A stretch of 64,000 bases of DNA, taken from Roseateles sp. YR242. Lineage in GTDB: Bacteria > Pseudomonadota > Gammaproteobacteria > Burkholderiales > Burkholderiaceae_C. The first letter of the stretch is position 1; the number at the start of each line of letters is the position of its first letter. The notes beneath the pieces are model-generated. The model ran no database searches and was not told where the DNA came from. It was given only the letters and a program-made list of their open reading frames with translations. Positions 36,360-46,034 of this stretch are shown piece after piece. The stretch is taken from NCBI RefSeq assembly GCF_900109745.1, contig NZ_FOAV01000005.1, forward strand, positions 1 to 64,000, written 5' to 3'. Position numbers and translations under genes: made by a program.

Positions 36360-37925
36360 TCAGTGCGCCCCACCGGCGTCCACCGGTGCCGCCATTTTCG
36401 GCGGCCGCTTGGTGATCCAGACGAAGCCGATCAACGCAATGAACAGCACGGCAGACGCCAGGAAGATGTCGTCGGCAGCACGTGTAAACGCCTGCTGGTC
36501 AACCAGGCGGTTCAGGTAGGACAAGGCCTGGTTGTAGCTCATGCCCATGCCCTGCAGCGTATCCAGCGTCTGCCCGGCGACCGGGTCCCCCAGCCCGATA
36601 TGCTCCACCAGGTGGGTGTGGTGCAGCGTGGCCCGGTTTTCCCACAACGTCGTCGAGATCGACGTGCCCATCGCCCCGGCGGTGATCCGCACGAAGTTCG
36701 ACAGGCCCGCCGCTGCCGCGATCCGGTCAGGCGTGATGCCCGACAAGGTCAGCGTCGTCAACGGGATGAAGAAGAAGGCCAACGCGGCGCCTTGCAGCAC
36801 CGTCGGCACCATGATGATGCCCAGGCTGGTGTCGGTCGTGAAGAACGAGCGCATCAGCAGCACGATGAAGAACATCACAAAGGCGAAGCTGGCCATCAGC
36901 CGCGGGTCCCACTCGGACACCTTGCGCCCCACCACCGGGGACAACATGATGGCCAGGATGCCCACCGGCGCCAGTGCAAAGCCGGCAGCCGTGGCGGTGT
37001 AGCCCATGAACTGCTGCAGCCACAGCGGCAGCAGCACCACGTTGCCGAAGAACAACCCGTAGGCCACCGACAGCACCGACGCCCCGAACAGGAAGTTCCG
37101 GCGCCCGAACAGGCGCAGGTCCACCACCGGGTGTTCCGCCGTCAGCTCCCACACCACAAAGACCAGGAAGCCCACCACCGCCAGCACGGCCAGGATCTGG
37201 ATCTGACCGGATTCAAACCAGTCCAGTTCCTTGCCCTTGTCCAGCATCACCTGCAGTGCGCCCACCCACAACACCAACAGGGCCAGGCCCACGCTGTCGA
37301 TGGGCAGCTTCTTGATCGGGGTCTCCCGGGTGCGGTAGATGCTCCACGTCAGCCCGGCGGCAAACAGGCCCACCGGCACGTTGATGTAGAAGATCCAGGG
37401 CCAGGTCATGTTGTCCGTGATCCAGCCCCCCAGCAAGGGCCCGACCACGGGTGCCACGAGGGTGGTCACGCCCCATAAGGCCAGGGCCGTGCCCGCCTTG
37501 TGCTTGGGATAACTGGCCAGCAGCAGCGTCTGGGAGAGCGGGATCATCGGCCCCGCCACCAGGCCCTGCAGCACCCGGGCGGCCACCAGCATCTCCAGCG
37601 AGTGCGCAAAGCCGCACAGCCAGGACGCCAGCACGAACAGCAACACGCTGGTCGTGAACAGCCGCACCGCGCCGAAGCGCTGGGTCAGCCAGCCCGTGAG
37701 CGGCACCGAAATCGCATTGGCCACGCCAAAACTCGTGATCACCCACGTGCCCTGCGTCGCACTGACGCCCAGGTCACCGGCAATGGCCGGCAAGGACACG
37801 TTGGCAATGGACGAGTCCAGCACATTCATGAAGGTCGCCAACGACAGCGACACGGTTCCCAGCACCAGGGCTGAACCGGTCAGTGGCGCCGGAGCCGCCG
37901 GAGCGGCCGGAGCGGCATTACTCAT
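36360..37925 (-). CDS. emrB: DHA2-family MFS multidrug transporter (EmrB-like)
   Basis: This 521-residue membrane protein has about 14 hydrophobic segments and DHA2 signatures: LDSSIANVSLPAIAGDLG in the first segment, GWLTQRFGAVRLF in the 2-3 loop and LQGLVAGPMIPLSQTLL in a later one. It is the proton-driven inner-membrane pump of a tripartite efflux system. The preceding gene encodes its EmrA adaptor (16 bp gap) and the first genes a MarR-type regulator and a NodT-type channel, so all parts are present in one operon. Substrates are probably lipophilic drugs or weak acids; not determined here. Confidence 0.93.
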   Translation of the reverse strand: MSNAAPAAPAAPAPLTGSALVLGTVSLSLATFMNVLDSSIANVSLPAIAGDLGVSATQGTWVITSFGVANAISVPLTGWLTQRFGAVRLFTTSVLLFVLASWLCGFAHSLEMLVAARVLQGLVAGPMIPLSQTLLLASYPKHKAGTALALWGVTTLVAPVVGPLLGGWITDNMTWPWIFYINVPVGLFAAGLTWSIYRTRETPIKKLPIDSVGLALLVLWVGALQVMLDKGKELDWFESGQIQILAVLAVVGFLVFVVWELTAEHPVVDLRLFGRRNFLFGASVLSVAYGLFFGNVVLLPLWLQQFMGYTATAAGFALAPVGILAIMLSPVVGRKVSEWDPRLMASFAFVMFFIVLLMRSFFTTDTSLGIIMVPTVLQGAALAFFFIPLTTLTLSGITPDRIAAAAGLSNFVRITAGAMGTSISTTLWENRATLHHTHLVEHIGLGDPVAGQTLDTLQGMGMSYNQALSYLNRLVDQQAFTRAADDIFLASAVLFIALIGFVWITKRPPKMAAPVDAGGAH

Positions 37926-37940
37926 GCTGGTCTCGCTTGA

Positions 37941-39215
37941 TCAGGCGTGGGGGCCGGTCTTGGCGCCCTTGGCCGCCTTCTTGCCCAGGTTCGCGGCAAT
38001 AATCTGGTTCACCTGCGCATCGGCGGCACGCTCCTGCGCGTCGAAGATGTTGGTCTGCAGCGCAGGCGCCTGGCTCTGGCCCTGGGCCAGCGTCTTGCCG
38101 TCCTGGTTGCGGACATCCACCTGCACGTCCATCGACAGGCCCACGCGCAGCGGGTGTTCCGACACTTCCTTGGGGTCCAGCGCAATGCGCACCGGCACCC
38201 GTTGCACCACCTTGATCCAATTGCCGGTGGCGTTTTGCGCCGGCAGCAGCGCAAACGCCGCACCGGTGCCCGCGCCCAGGCCCTGCACGGTGCCGTGGTA
38301 TTCGGTCTTCTTGCCGTAGACGTCAGCTTCCAGCGTCACGGCCTGGCCGATACGCAGCTTGGCGAGCTGGCTTTCCTTGAAGTTGGCATCCACCCAGACC
38401 TGCTGCAGGCCCACCACGGCCATCAGCGGGCTGCCGGCGGCCACGCGCTGGCCCAGTTGCACCGAGCGGCGAGCCACCCAGCCGTCCACCGGGGCCACCA
38501 GCTCGGCGCGCTGGAAGGCCAGGAAGGCCTCACGGAAACGCGAAGCGGCGCGCTGCACGTTGGGGTGCTGCTCCACATCCACGCCATCGGTCAGGGCCTG
38601 GTTGGACTGCAGTTGCTCCTGCGCGGCCAGCAGCGCCGATTGCGCGGCAGTGTAGGCGGCACGGGCGGCCGTCAGTTGGGCCTGCGTGTGATCCAGCTCT
38701 TCCTTGCTCACCGCACCGGTTTCCAGCAGGGGCTGGCGGCGCGAAACGTCCGCCTGCAGGCGGGTCATTTCGGACTGGGCACGTTGCTGCTCAGCCTGGC
38801 GCACCTGCACTTGCGCGGCCAGGCCGTTGTTGTTGGCGAACAGGGTGCGCACTTCACGCACGGTCTGGGCCAGTTGGGCTTGCGCCTGGTCGAGCGCGAT
38901 GCGGGCATCGGCCGGGTCCAGGCTGACCAGCTTCTGGCCGGCCTTCACGAAGTCGGTGTCGTCCGCATAAAGCGCGCGCACCGTGCCGCCGACCAGCGGC
39001 GTGATCTGCACGACGTTGGCCTGCACATAGGCGTTGTCGGTCTCTTCATAACGGCTGCTGACCAGCCATTGATAGCCACCGTAGCCCACACCGCCGATGA
39101 TGACGGCGGCGGCGATCAGGGCGAGGCCCTTCTTGCGCTGGCCATTGCGGCCATTGCCATTGCCATTGGCGGCGGCGGGAGTCGTGGGCGTGTTGTTGTC
39201 GGGCTTGGCGCTCAT
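37941..39215 (-). CDS. emrA: HlyD/EmrA-family efflux adaptor
   Basis: This 424-residue adaptor has one N-terminal membrane segment (LALIAAAVIIGGVGYGGY), then a lipoyl-like half (VVQITPLVGGTVRALYADDTDFVKAG), a coiled coil with Ala/Gln-rich helices and the second half (AELVAPVDGWVARRSVQLGQRV). The C-terminal barrel has LRVGLSMDVQVDVRN. It is the EmrA/VceA type that connects a DHA2 pump to the outer-membrane channel. Gap to the pump gene is 16 bp. N-terminal Asn/Gly/Arg repeats (NGNGNGRNGQR) are low complexity. Confidence 0.93.
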   Translation of the reverse strand: MSAKPDNNTPTTPAAANGNGNGRNGQRKKGLALIAAAVIIGGVGYGGYQWLVSSRYEETDNAYVQANVVQITPLVGGTVRALYADDTDFVKAGQKLVSLDPADARIALDQAQAQLAQTVREVRTLFANNNGLAAQVQVRQAEQQRAQSEMTRLQADVSRRQPLLETGAVSKEELDHTQAQLTAARAAYTAAQSALLAAQEQLQSNQALTDGVDVEQHPNVQRAASRFREAFLAFQRAELVAPVDGWVARRSVQLGQRVAAGSPLMAVVGLQQVWVDANFKESQLAKLRIGQAVTLEADVYGKKTEYHGTVQGLGAGTGAAFALLPAQNATGNWIKVVQRVPVRIALDPKEVSEHPLRVGLSMDVQVDVRNQDGKTLAQGQSQAPALQTNIFDAQERAADAQVNQIIAANLGKKAAKGAKTGPHA

Positions 39216-39332
39216 GATGACTTTCTGACGTGTTCTTTGATGTTCAGTACGGCGGCCACTGCTGCGGCAACTGGGGCAGCGATGGCGGCGGAAATCGGGG
39301 CTGTCGTGGCGGGCGGTGATCGAGATGGGCGA

Positions 39333-40817
39333 TCAACCGCGCGGGGCGTTGGTCTTGTCGGCTTGGGTGGTGGTGGCTGCACGGCCCGGCTCGGCATAAC
39401 CGCCGCCCAGGGCACGGATCAGATTGATCTGCGCATCCACGGTCTGGGCCTGCAGGTCCAGTTGGCCGCGCTGCTGCGTGACCCGGGACTGTTCGGCATT
39501 GAGCACCGCCAGGCGGTTCACCAGGCCGGCCTTGAAACGCTGGCTGGCGAGGCTGTATTGACTCTCCGCATTCGCCACCAGCGCGTCCTGCTGGGCCTGC
39601 TGCTGGCGCAGCGACTGCAGCGTGGCGAACTGGTCGCTGGCGTCGCGCACGGCGTCCAGCACGGCGCCGTTGTAGCTGGCGATGGCGGCGTCCTGCTCGG
39701 CGGCGCTGCCGCGCAGGCTGGCGCGCAGGTGGCCGGCATCAAACAGCGGCAGGTTCAGGGCCGGCCCGGCACCAAACTGGCGGCTGCTGCCCTTGAACAG
39801 CTCATCCAGCCCGATCGCGTTCAGGCCGACAAAGGCGCTCAGGTTGACGCTGGGATAGAAGTGGGTGCGGGCGGCGCGCACGTCCTGCGCGCTGGCTTCC
39901 ACCCGGGCGCGGGCAGCGGCCAGATCCGGGCGGCGGCCCAGCAGGTCCAGGTTGGGCTCCTGCTGCCAGTCCAGCACACGCGGCAGCGTGGCGTTCAGTT
40001 GGGCGGCACCGCTTGGGCCCTGCCCGGTCAGCGCGGCGATCTGGTTGCGCAGCAGCGTCTGCTGCTCACGCAGCACCAGTTGCTGGCGTTGCAGGTCCGG
40101 CAGCGGCGCTTCGGCCTGGCGCAGCTCCTGGGAGTTGTCCAGGCCGGCGCTGGAGCGCTGGCGAACCAGGTCAAAGCCTTGCTGGCGCAGGGCGACCTGA
40201 TCGTCCAGGAGGCGGCTCTGCGCCTGGCTGCGGGCCAGGGCCACATAGGCCTTGGTCACCGCGTTGGCCACGCTCAGGCGGGCGGCGGCCGCGTCGGCTT
40301 CAGCTGCGCGTTGCTGGCCCAGGGCGGCCTTCAGTTCGGCCTCGTGGCGGCCGAAGAAATCCCATTCATAGCTCAGGCCGGCCTGCACATTGCCGAAGGT
40401 GCGGACGCTGCCAGCCAGGGGCGCCGGATAGATGCCGTTTTCGGTGATGCGCTGGCGCGTCACGCTGGCCTCCAGGGAGGCATTGGGGCGCTCGTTGGCC
40501 TGGGCGTTTTCGGTCATCGCCGCGGCGCGAGCAATACGGGCGCGGGCCAGCGCCAGCGAGGGGGACTGGGCCATGGCCTGGTCCACCAGTGCATCCAGCT
40601 GGGCATCCCCGAAGGACTTCCACCACTGTTGGTCAACGGTCTGGCCCTGGCCAGCGGTCAGGCCGAGTTGGCGGGCGGCGACATCACCGTCTAGCGCCTG
40701 GCCGGGCTCGGCCAGCTTGGGGATCGGTGCGCAGGCGGCCAGCACCAGCAGCAGCGCCGCCCCCATGGCCAAGGCCAGGGTGGTTCGGTGGAGGGATGAG
40801 GGCGATAGGGGCGTCAT
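39333..40817 (-). CDS. NodT-family outer-membrane efflux lipoprotein
   Basis: This 494-residue protein has a signal peptide ending in a lipobox (LLLVLAACAPIP) and two homologous halves typical of OprM/NodT channels: YEWDFFGRHEAELKAALGQ, ARPDLAAARARVEASAQDV-like (RRPDLAAAR), FVGLNAIGL and LPLFDAGHLRASL. It forms the outer-membrane exit of the EmrAB pump. GAGGAA precedes the ATG at 40817; a longer frame from further upstream runs through the regulator gene and is not a fusion. It lies between the MarR-type regulator and the EmrA gene. Confidence 0.92.
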   Translation of the reverse strand: MTPLSPSSLHRTTLALAMGAALLLVLAACAPIPKLAEPGQALDGDVAARQLGLTAGQGQTVDQQWWKSFGDAQLDALVDQAMAQSPSLALARARIARAAAMTENAQANERPNASLEASVTRQRITENGIYPAPLAGSVRTFGNVQAGLSYEWDFFGRHEAELKAALGQQRAAEADAAAARLSVANAVTKAYVALARSQAQSRLLDDQVALRQQGFDLVRQRSSAGLDNSQELRQAEAPLPDLQRQQLVLREQQTLLRNQIAALTGQGPSGAAQLNATLPRVLDWQQEPNLDLLGRRPDLAAARARVEASAQDVRAARTHFYPSVNLSAFVGLNAIGLDELFKGSSRQFGAGPALNLPLFDAGHLRASLRGSAAEQDAAIASYNGAVLDAVRDASDQFATLQSLRQQQAQQDALVANAESQYSLASQRFKAGLVNRLAVLNAEQSRVTQQRGQLDLQAQTVDAQINLIRALGGGYAEPGRAATTTQADKTNAPRG

Positions 40818-40918
40818 GGAACAGTTCCTCGAAATCATGTTGTTCTTGTCGGCAGAGCTTGTCGTCAGCGAGCTGGATGAAGGGATGCGTGGAGGTGCGG
40901 CGGCCGCCGGGCTGGCGG

Positions 40919-41452
40919 TCAGGCCTCGTCGTCGATGGGGTAACAGCTGATGGAAGGTGTCTCGGACGCATGGCCGGCATCGCGGATGGCCTGGCCATTG
41001 GCCACCATCCGTTGCAGCATGCCGATCAGGGTGCGGAACTCTTCCTGGGTGAAACCGGCAAGGTGGTCGTTGGAGACCTTGGACAGAATGGCGGGCGCGG
41101 GGGTCATCACCGTCAGCCCGTGTTCGGTCAGGGACACCATCACCACCCGGCGGTCTTCCGTGGAGCGTTCGCGCTGCACCAGGTTCTTGGCCTCCAGGCG
41201 GTCCAGCAACCGGGTCATGGCGCCGCCGTCCATCGCGAGTTCGCGCGCCAGCGCGGCGCTGGACATCGGGCCGTTGAAGCGCAGGCGCAGCATGGGGGCC
41301 CACTGCGCATGGGTCAGGTCATGCTTGCCCAGCAGCTTGTCCGCCTGGCAGATCATCGACTGCTTGATTTGACGCAGCAGCCAGCCCACGCTCGGTTCAC
41401 GGGTGAAACTGTCAGCGCTGTAGAACTCGTTGGGGGTGGTTGGTGGGCTCAT
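40919..41452 (-). CDS. MarR-family transcriptional regulator
   Basis: This 177-residue winged-helix repressor has the MarR/EmrR core: LTHAQWAPMLRLRFNGPMSSAALARELAMDGGAMTRLLDRLEAKNLVQRERSTEDRRVVMVSLTEHG in sections, with the recognition helix at GGAMTRLLDRLE and wing DRRVVMV. It is first in the efflux operon and probably represses it, being released by substrate drugs, as in the emrRAB system. A palindrome lies about 34 bp upstream of its start in the region shared with the divergent ABC transporter. Confidence 0.92.
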   Translation of the reverse strand: MSPPTTPNEFYSADSFTREPSVGWLLRQIKQSMICQADKLLGKHDLTHAQWAPMLRLRFNGPMSSAALARELAMDGGAMTRLLDRLEAKNLVQRERSTEDRRVVMVSLTEHGLTVMTPAPAILSKVSNDHLAGFTQEEFRTLIGMLQRMVANGQAIRDAGHASETPSISCYPIDDEA

Positions 41453-41485
41453 GGCAGCATAAATTTGCTAGCGGTGCGCAATTAT

Positions 41486-41495
41486 TGCCTAGGCA
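41486..41495. promoter_or_regulatory. Palindrome TGCCTAGGCA, candidate MarR operator
   Basis: A perfect 10-bp palindrome, extended with mismatches to ATTGCCTAGGCAGT, sits in the 177-bp divergent region between the MarR gene and the ABC exporter gene. Nearby sequence (aaatttgctagc...gcgcaatt) forms a second loose inverted repeat. Placement suits autoregulation by the MarR protein. Confidence 0.45.
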
Positions 41496-41629
41496 GTATT
41501 TGCCTTGCCATCGACCTACCGACAAAGGCCTCTTGCTTCCGGGGGTATTCCCTGACCCACGTGCGTCACGCAGCGCTTGGTTTGACCTGCCCGTGCAATC
41601 CGTCACGACAGCCCGCCTACACTCCCGCG

Positions 41630-43453
41630 ATGTCCGCCCAACCCGCTACCGCTGCTTCTCCCGTCGACGTTCCTGCCAAGCCGGCACCCGCCAGCAGCCC
41701 GCCGCTGCGCGCCATGTGGCCGGCGCTTTGGCCGTTTCTGCGCCCCTACAAGGGACGGATTGCGGCGGCGGTGCTCTTCCTGATCCTGGCGGCAGTCTCG
41801 ACGCTGGTGTTCCCGCTGGCGCTGCGCCAATTGATTGACCAGGGCCTGGTCTCGGCCAACCCGGGCGACCGGCTGATGGCCCTGCGCGAACACTTCCTGG
41901 GGCTGTTTGCCGTGGGTGCCGCGCTGGGACTCTTCTCGGCACTGCGCTTCTATGCGGTGACCTGGCTGGGTGAACGCGTCAGCGCGGATCTGCGCAGTGC
42001 GGTTTACGCCCATGTGTTGCGTCAAAGCCCCGAATTCTTCGAGACCACGCAAACCGGCGAGGTCATCAGCCGCATCACGACGGACACCACCGTCATCCAG
42101 AGCATTGTTGGCTCCAGCCTCTCCATGGGTCTGCGCAACATGATCATGGGCCTGGGCGCGGTGGGGCTGCTGATTGCAACCAACCCCTGGGTGATGAGCC
42201 AGGTGATGGGCATCCTGGTGCTGGTGGTGCTGCCGGCCATGTTCTTCGGCCGCCGTGTACGGCGCCTGTCCCGGGCCAGCCAGGACCGGGTGGCGGACAC
42301 CAGCGCCATTGCTGCGGAGATGCTCAACGCCATCACGGTGGTGCAGTCCCACGCCCAGGAGGCCCGTGAAGCGGCACGCTTTGGCGTGGCCAGCGAGGCG
42401 GCGTTCGACACCGCCCGCAAGCGCACCAAGGTGCGGTCGTTCCTGGTCGCCTTCATCATCACCGCCACCTTCGGGGCGCTGCTGTGGGGCCTGTACCAGG
42501 GCACGCAGGCGGTGATGGCGGGGCACATCACGGCGGGCCACCTGGGCCAGACGGTGGTCTATGTGATCCTGCTGGTCTCCTCCGTGGCGGTGCTGGCCGA
42601 AGTCTGGGGAGACCTGCTGCGGGCCGCTGGCGCCACCGAACGGTTGATGGAACTGCTGGCCGCGCGCTCGCCAGTGGCCGACCCGGCGACGCCGCTGGTC
42701 ATGACGCCGGTGGAAGGGCCTGCGCATGTGCAGTTCCGTCACGTGCGCTTCCACTACCCGTCCCGGCCGGACCGTGCCGCCCTCGCCTCCTTCGACCTGG
42801 ACATTGCCCCCGGCGAAACCGTCGCCCTGGTGGGGCCCAGCGGCGCCGGCAAGAGCACGGTGCTGCAGCTGCTGCAGCGCTTCTATGACGTGCAGGGCGG
42901 CGACATCGTGGTGGACGGCGTGGCGGTGGACCGCGTGCGCCTGGCCGAACTGCGGGCACGCATGGCGCTGGTGCCGCAGCAGAGCGTGATCTTTTCAGCC
43001 ACGGCCCTGGACAACATCCGCTATGGCCGCCCGGACGCCAGCCGTGAAGAAGTCATCGCAGCGGCCCGGTCTGCGCATGCGCATGAATTCATCGAGCAAT
43101 TGCCGCAGGGTTATGACAGCTTCCTGGGCGAGCGCGGCGTACGCCTCTCCGGTGGCCAGCGCCAGCGCATTGCCATCGCCCGCGCCATGTTGCAGAACGC
43201 CCCGTTGCTGCTGCTGGACGAAGCCACCAGCGCGCTGGATGCCGAGAGCGAACGCCTGGTGCAGCAAGCGCTGGACGAAGCCATGCGGGACCGCACCACC
43301 CTGGTCATTGCGCACCGGCTGGCCACGGTCCAGCGTGCGGACCGCATCATCGTGATGGACCAGGGTCGCATCGTTGAACAAGGCAGACATGCCGATCTGG
43401 TGGCCCAGGGCGGCTTGTATGCGCGCCTGGCGGCGCTGCAGTTCAACCACTGA
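41630..43453 (+). CDS. MsbA/BmrA-type ABC exporter (full half-transporter)
   Basis: This 607-residue half-transporter has an N-terminal Pro/Ala-rich tail, six membrane helices (about 45-330) and an ATPase domain with Walker A GPSGAGKST, signature LSGGQRQR, Walker B LLLLDEATSALD and switch His in LVIAHR. The loop TTQTGEVISRITTDTTVIQS is typical of the ABCB family (MsbA, BmrA, LmrA). It probably exports lipids or drugs as a homodimer. It is divergent from the efflux operon regulator. The ATG at 41630 is the first in frame with the family; the frame extends upstream without similarity. Its 3' end overlaps the convergent LysR gene by 11 bp. Confidence 0.92.
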   Translation: MSAQPATAASPVDVPAKPAPASSPPLRAMWPALWPFLRPYKGRIAAAVLFLILAAVSTLVFPLALRQLIDQGLVSANPGDRLMALREHFLGLFAVGAALGLFSALRFYAVTWLGERVSADLRSAVYAHVLRQSPEFFETTQTGEVISRITTDTTVIQSIVGSSLSMGLRNMIMGLGAVGLLIATNPWVMSQVMGILVLVVLPAMFFGRRVRRLSRASQDRVADTSAIAAEMLNAITVVQSHAQEAREAARFGVASEAAFDTARKRTKVRSFLVAFIITATFGALLWGLYQGTQAVMAGHITAGHLGQTVVYVILLVSSVAVLAEVWGDLLRAAGATERLMELLAARSPVADPATPLVMTPVEGPAHVQFRHVRFHYPSRPDRAALASFDLDIAPGETVALVGPSGAGKSTVLQLLQRFYDVQGGDIVVDGVAVDRVRLAELRARMALVPQQSVIFSATALDNIRYGRPDASREEVIAAARSAHAHEFIEQLPQGYDSFLGERGVRLSGGQRQRIAIARAMLQNAPLLLLDEATSALDAESERLVQQALDEAMRDRTTLVIAHRLATVQRADRIIVMDQGRIVEQGRHADLVAQGGLYARLAALQFNH

Positions 43454-44360
43454 GCGGTTCGCCCGAGATCCACCAATCCGGGCGCGCAAACCACTCGGCC
43501 AGGAAGTCGATCAGCGTGCGCAGCGCCGTGCTCATCTGCCGGCGCGATGTGTAGATGCCGTGCACACCCATCGCGCGTGGACGGTAGTCGGGCAACAACA
43601 CCACCAGCCGCCCCTGCGCAATGAGCGGCGCCACCGAGTACTGCGGCTGCTGGACGATACCGGCGCCCTGCAGGGCTGCGGCAAGCAGCACGTGGGTCTC
43701 ATTGGCACTCAGGTTGCCGCCCACCGGCACAGCGATGCGCTGGCCCGCATGGTCAAACTCCCACAGGCTCTTGCCGAAGTACGAATAGGTCAGGCAGTTG
43801 TGGATGGCCAGGTCTTCGGCACGCTGCGGCATGCCGTGCGCAGCCACCCAGGCGGGTGAGGCACACACCACCGATTCACACTGCCCAAGTCGGCGTGCGA
43901 TGAGATTGGGATCGATGTCGTCGGTGATGCGGATCGCCAGGTCGATGCGGTCTTCCACCAGGTTAACCGCCCGAGCGTCAATATGCAGGTCGATGGCGAC
44001 CTGCGGCCAGCGACGCAGATAGTCGGCCACGGCCGTCGCCAGCACCTCCTGCGCCAGCGACTGGGAGCTTGCAATACGCAGCAGGCCACGCGGCACATCC
44101 TCGCCCGCTGCGGACGTGGCCGGCATGCTGGTCGCTACTTCCAGCAGGCGCTGGCAACGTGCCAGTGCTTCTTCCCCGGCGGGGGTGAGGCTCACCCGCC
44201 GGGTCGTGCGGTGCAGCAACCGCGCGCCGGCCCATTGCTCCATCTCTGCCAGATAACGCGAGACCATGGGCCGCGACATGCCCAGGGCATCGGCGGCGCC
44301 GGTCAGGCTGCCTCGCGAGGCAATGCTCACAAACACTTCGGCGGCGGTCAGACGGTCCAT
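43443..44360 (-). CDS. LysR-family transcriptional regulator
   Basis: This regulator is about 305 residues with an N-terminal helix-turn-helix (DRLTAAEVFVSIASRGSLTGAADALGMSRPMVSRYLAEME) and a LysR substrate-binding domain. The start at 44360 gives the usual family N-terminus; ATGs at 44378 and 44402 are alternatives. It is divergent from an NAD(P)-binding oxidoreductase gene 155 bp away, the classic layout for a LysR regulator controlling its neighbour. The inducer is unknown. Confidence 0.9.
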   Translation of the reverse strand: MDRLTAAEVFVSIASRGSLTGAADALGMSRPMVSRYLAEMEQWAGARLLHRTTRRVSLTPAGEEALARCQRLLEVATSMPATSAAGEDVPRGLLRIASSQSLAQEVLATAVADYLRRWPQVAIDLHIDARAVNLVEDRIDLAIRITDDIDPNLIARRLGQCESVVCASPAWVAAHGMPQRAEDLAIHNCLTYSYFGKSLWEFDHAGQRIAVPVGGNLSANETHVLLAAALQGAGIVQQPQYSVAPLIAQGRLVVLLPDYRPRAMGVHGIYTSRRQMSTALRTLIDFLAEWFARPDWWISGEPLSG

Positions 44361-44515
44361 GGCGGTGATCGATCGCATGCATTGCGTCGATCCATGCAAC
44401 AAAGAAGCGCATTTTTACTGCTTTTTCGTTCACGCGAAGAAATTTAGGATTCACATCCTCAATTCAACGTCAATGCAAGCCGCCAAGGCTTCATCCACGT
44501 CTTCCAGGAACACAC

Positions 44516-45133
44516 ATGAGTCATATCGCTATCCTCGGCATCACCGGCCGCGCCGGTTCCCGAATCGCCAACGAACTGCTGGAGCGTGGCCACACGGTCA
44601 CCGGTATCGCCCGCAACATCGCTGACGTTGCGCCGCGCAAGGGCCTGACGGTGCAGGCGGCTGATGCCACCGATGCGGCCGCCCTGTCCGGCGTACTGAA
44701 AGGCCATGACGCCATCGTCAGCGCCACGCGTTTTGACGGCGGCAGTGATGCCGAGACCGTTCTCAGCGCAGCCCGCCAGGCCGGCGTGCCTCGCGTGCTG
44801 GTGGTCGGCGGCGCCGGCAGCCTGGAGGTTGCTCCTGGCGTGGCCGTGGTCGACACGCCCAACTTCCCCGACGCCTACAAGGCCGAGGCCTTGGCGGGCC
44901 GTGTGTTCCTGAACGCGCTGCGGCCAGAAAAGGACATCGACTGGACGTTCATCTCGCCCTCCGCGCTGTTTGAGCCTGGCGAGCGCACCGGCAAGTTCCG
45001 TATCGGTGGTGACCAGTTGCTGGCTGATGCTTCCGGTGCAAGCCGCATCACGATGGAGGACTTTGCCATCGCCCTGGTCAACGAGATCGAGGCCCCTCAG
45101 CACTCGCGCGCGCGGTTCACGGTCGGCTATTGA
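44516..45133 (+). CDS. NAD(P)-binding oxidoreductase/epimerase-like protein (NmrA/YwnB type)
   Basis: This 205-residue Rossmann-fold protein begins HIAILGITGRAGSRIANELLERGH, with a G-x-x-G-x-x-G dinucleotide loop. It follows the atypical SDR pattern of NmrA/YwnB/YhfK-like proteins (VLVVGGAGSLEVAPG; DWTFISPSALFEPGERTGKF; ITMEDFAIALVNEIE). The catalytic Tyr-x3-Lys is absent, as in many NmrA-like members. It may be a redox sensor or a small-molecule reductase. CAGGAA precedes the ATG at 44516. Confidence 0.85.
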   Translation: MSHIAILGITGRAGSRIANELLERGHTVTGIARNIADVAPRKGLTVQAADATDAAALSGVLKGHDAIVSATRFDGGSDAETVLSAARQAGVPRVLVVGGAGSLEVAPGVAVVDTPNFPDAYKAEALAGRVFLNALRPEKDIDWTFISPSALFEPGERTGKFRIGGDQLLADASGASRITMEDFAIALVNEIEAPQHSRARFTVGY

Positions 45134-45188
45134 TCGCCTGAAGCCCTGCGCGGGCCGGGGGCGGCGACCTGCCAACTAGAATGTTGCC

Positions 45189-46019
45189 ATGACCGCCGAC
45201 GCCCAGCCTGTGACCCGCCCCGTTCGCCATCAATATGAAGACTTCATGCGCCATGTGTTCGAGCATGGTGTGGCCAAGGGCGACCGCACAGGCACCGGCA
45301 CGCGCAGCGTGTTTGGGCACCAGATGCGCTTTGACCTCAACGAGGGCTTCCCGCTGGTGACCACCAAGAAGGTGCACCTGAAGTCCATCATCCTTGAGCT
45401 TCTGTGGTTCCTGCGCGGGGATTCCAACGTCAAGTGGCTGCAGGAACGCGGCTGCACGATCTGGAACGAATGGGCGCGGGAAGATGGCGACCTGGGCCCG
45501 GTGTATGGCGTGCAGTGGCGCAACTGGCCCAAGCCGGATGGTGGTCACATCGATCAGATCAGCCAGGTGGTTCAGCAGTTGAAGAACAGCCCGGATTCAC
45601 GCCGCATCATCGTGAGCGCGTGGAACGTGGCGGACCTGGACCAGATGGCGCTGATGCCCTGCCATGCGTTCTTCCAGTTCTATGTGGCGGACGGCAAGCT
45701 TTCCTGCCAGCTCTACCAGCGCAGCGCGGACATCTTTTTGGGCGTGCCCTTCAACATCGCCAGCTATGCGCTGCTGACGATGATGCTGGCCCAGCAATGT
45801 GACCTGGGGCTGGGAGACTTCATCTGGACCGGGGGCGATTGCCACATCTACTCGAATCATTTCGAGCAGGTGCAGACGCAGCTGAGCCGGGCGCCCTTCC
45901 CCTACCCCACCATGCAGATCAAGCGCCGTCCGGCGTCAATCTTCGACTACGAGTTCGAGGATTTCGAGCTGCTGGGCTATGAGCATCATGCGGGGATCAA
46001 GGCGCCGGTGGCGGTTTGA
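45189..46019 (+). CDS. thyA: Thymidylate synthase
   Basis: This 276-residue enzyme makes dTMP from dUMP with 5,10-methylenetetrahydrofolate. It matches ThyA throughout: [50 protein letters not shown], the catalytic Cys 158 in [31 protein letters not shown] and the C-terminal [11 protein letters not shown]. Length is close to the usual 264. The product dihydrofolate is recycled by the folA product encoded 7.7 kb downstream. Confidence 0.98.
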   Translation: MTADAQPVTRPVRHQYEDFMRHVFEHGVAKGDRTGTGTRSVFGHQMRFDLNEGFPLVTTKKVHLKSIILELLWFLRGDSNVKWLQERGCTIWNEWAREDGDLGPVYGVQWRNWPKPDGGHIDQISQVVQQLKNSPDSRRIIVSAWNVADLDQMALMPCHAFFQFYVADGKLSCQLYQRSADIFLGVPFNIASYALLTMMLAQQCDLGLGDFIWTGGDCHIYSNHFEQVQTQLSRAPFPYPTMQIKRRPASIFDYEFEDFELLGYEHHAGIKAPVAV

Positions 46020-46034
46020 TCTGATCCTGCCGGG

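Noticed and set aside
40818-41303. Fusion of the MarR region with the NodT channel in one frame
   Set aside because: The long frame only passes through the MarR gene out of frame; the channel has its own ATG, ribosome-binding site and lipoprotein signal at 40817.
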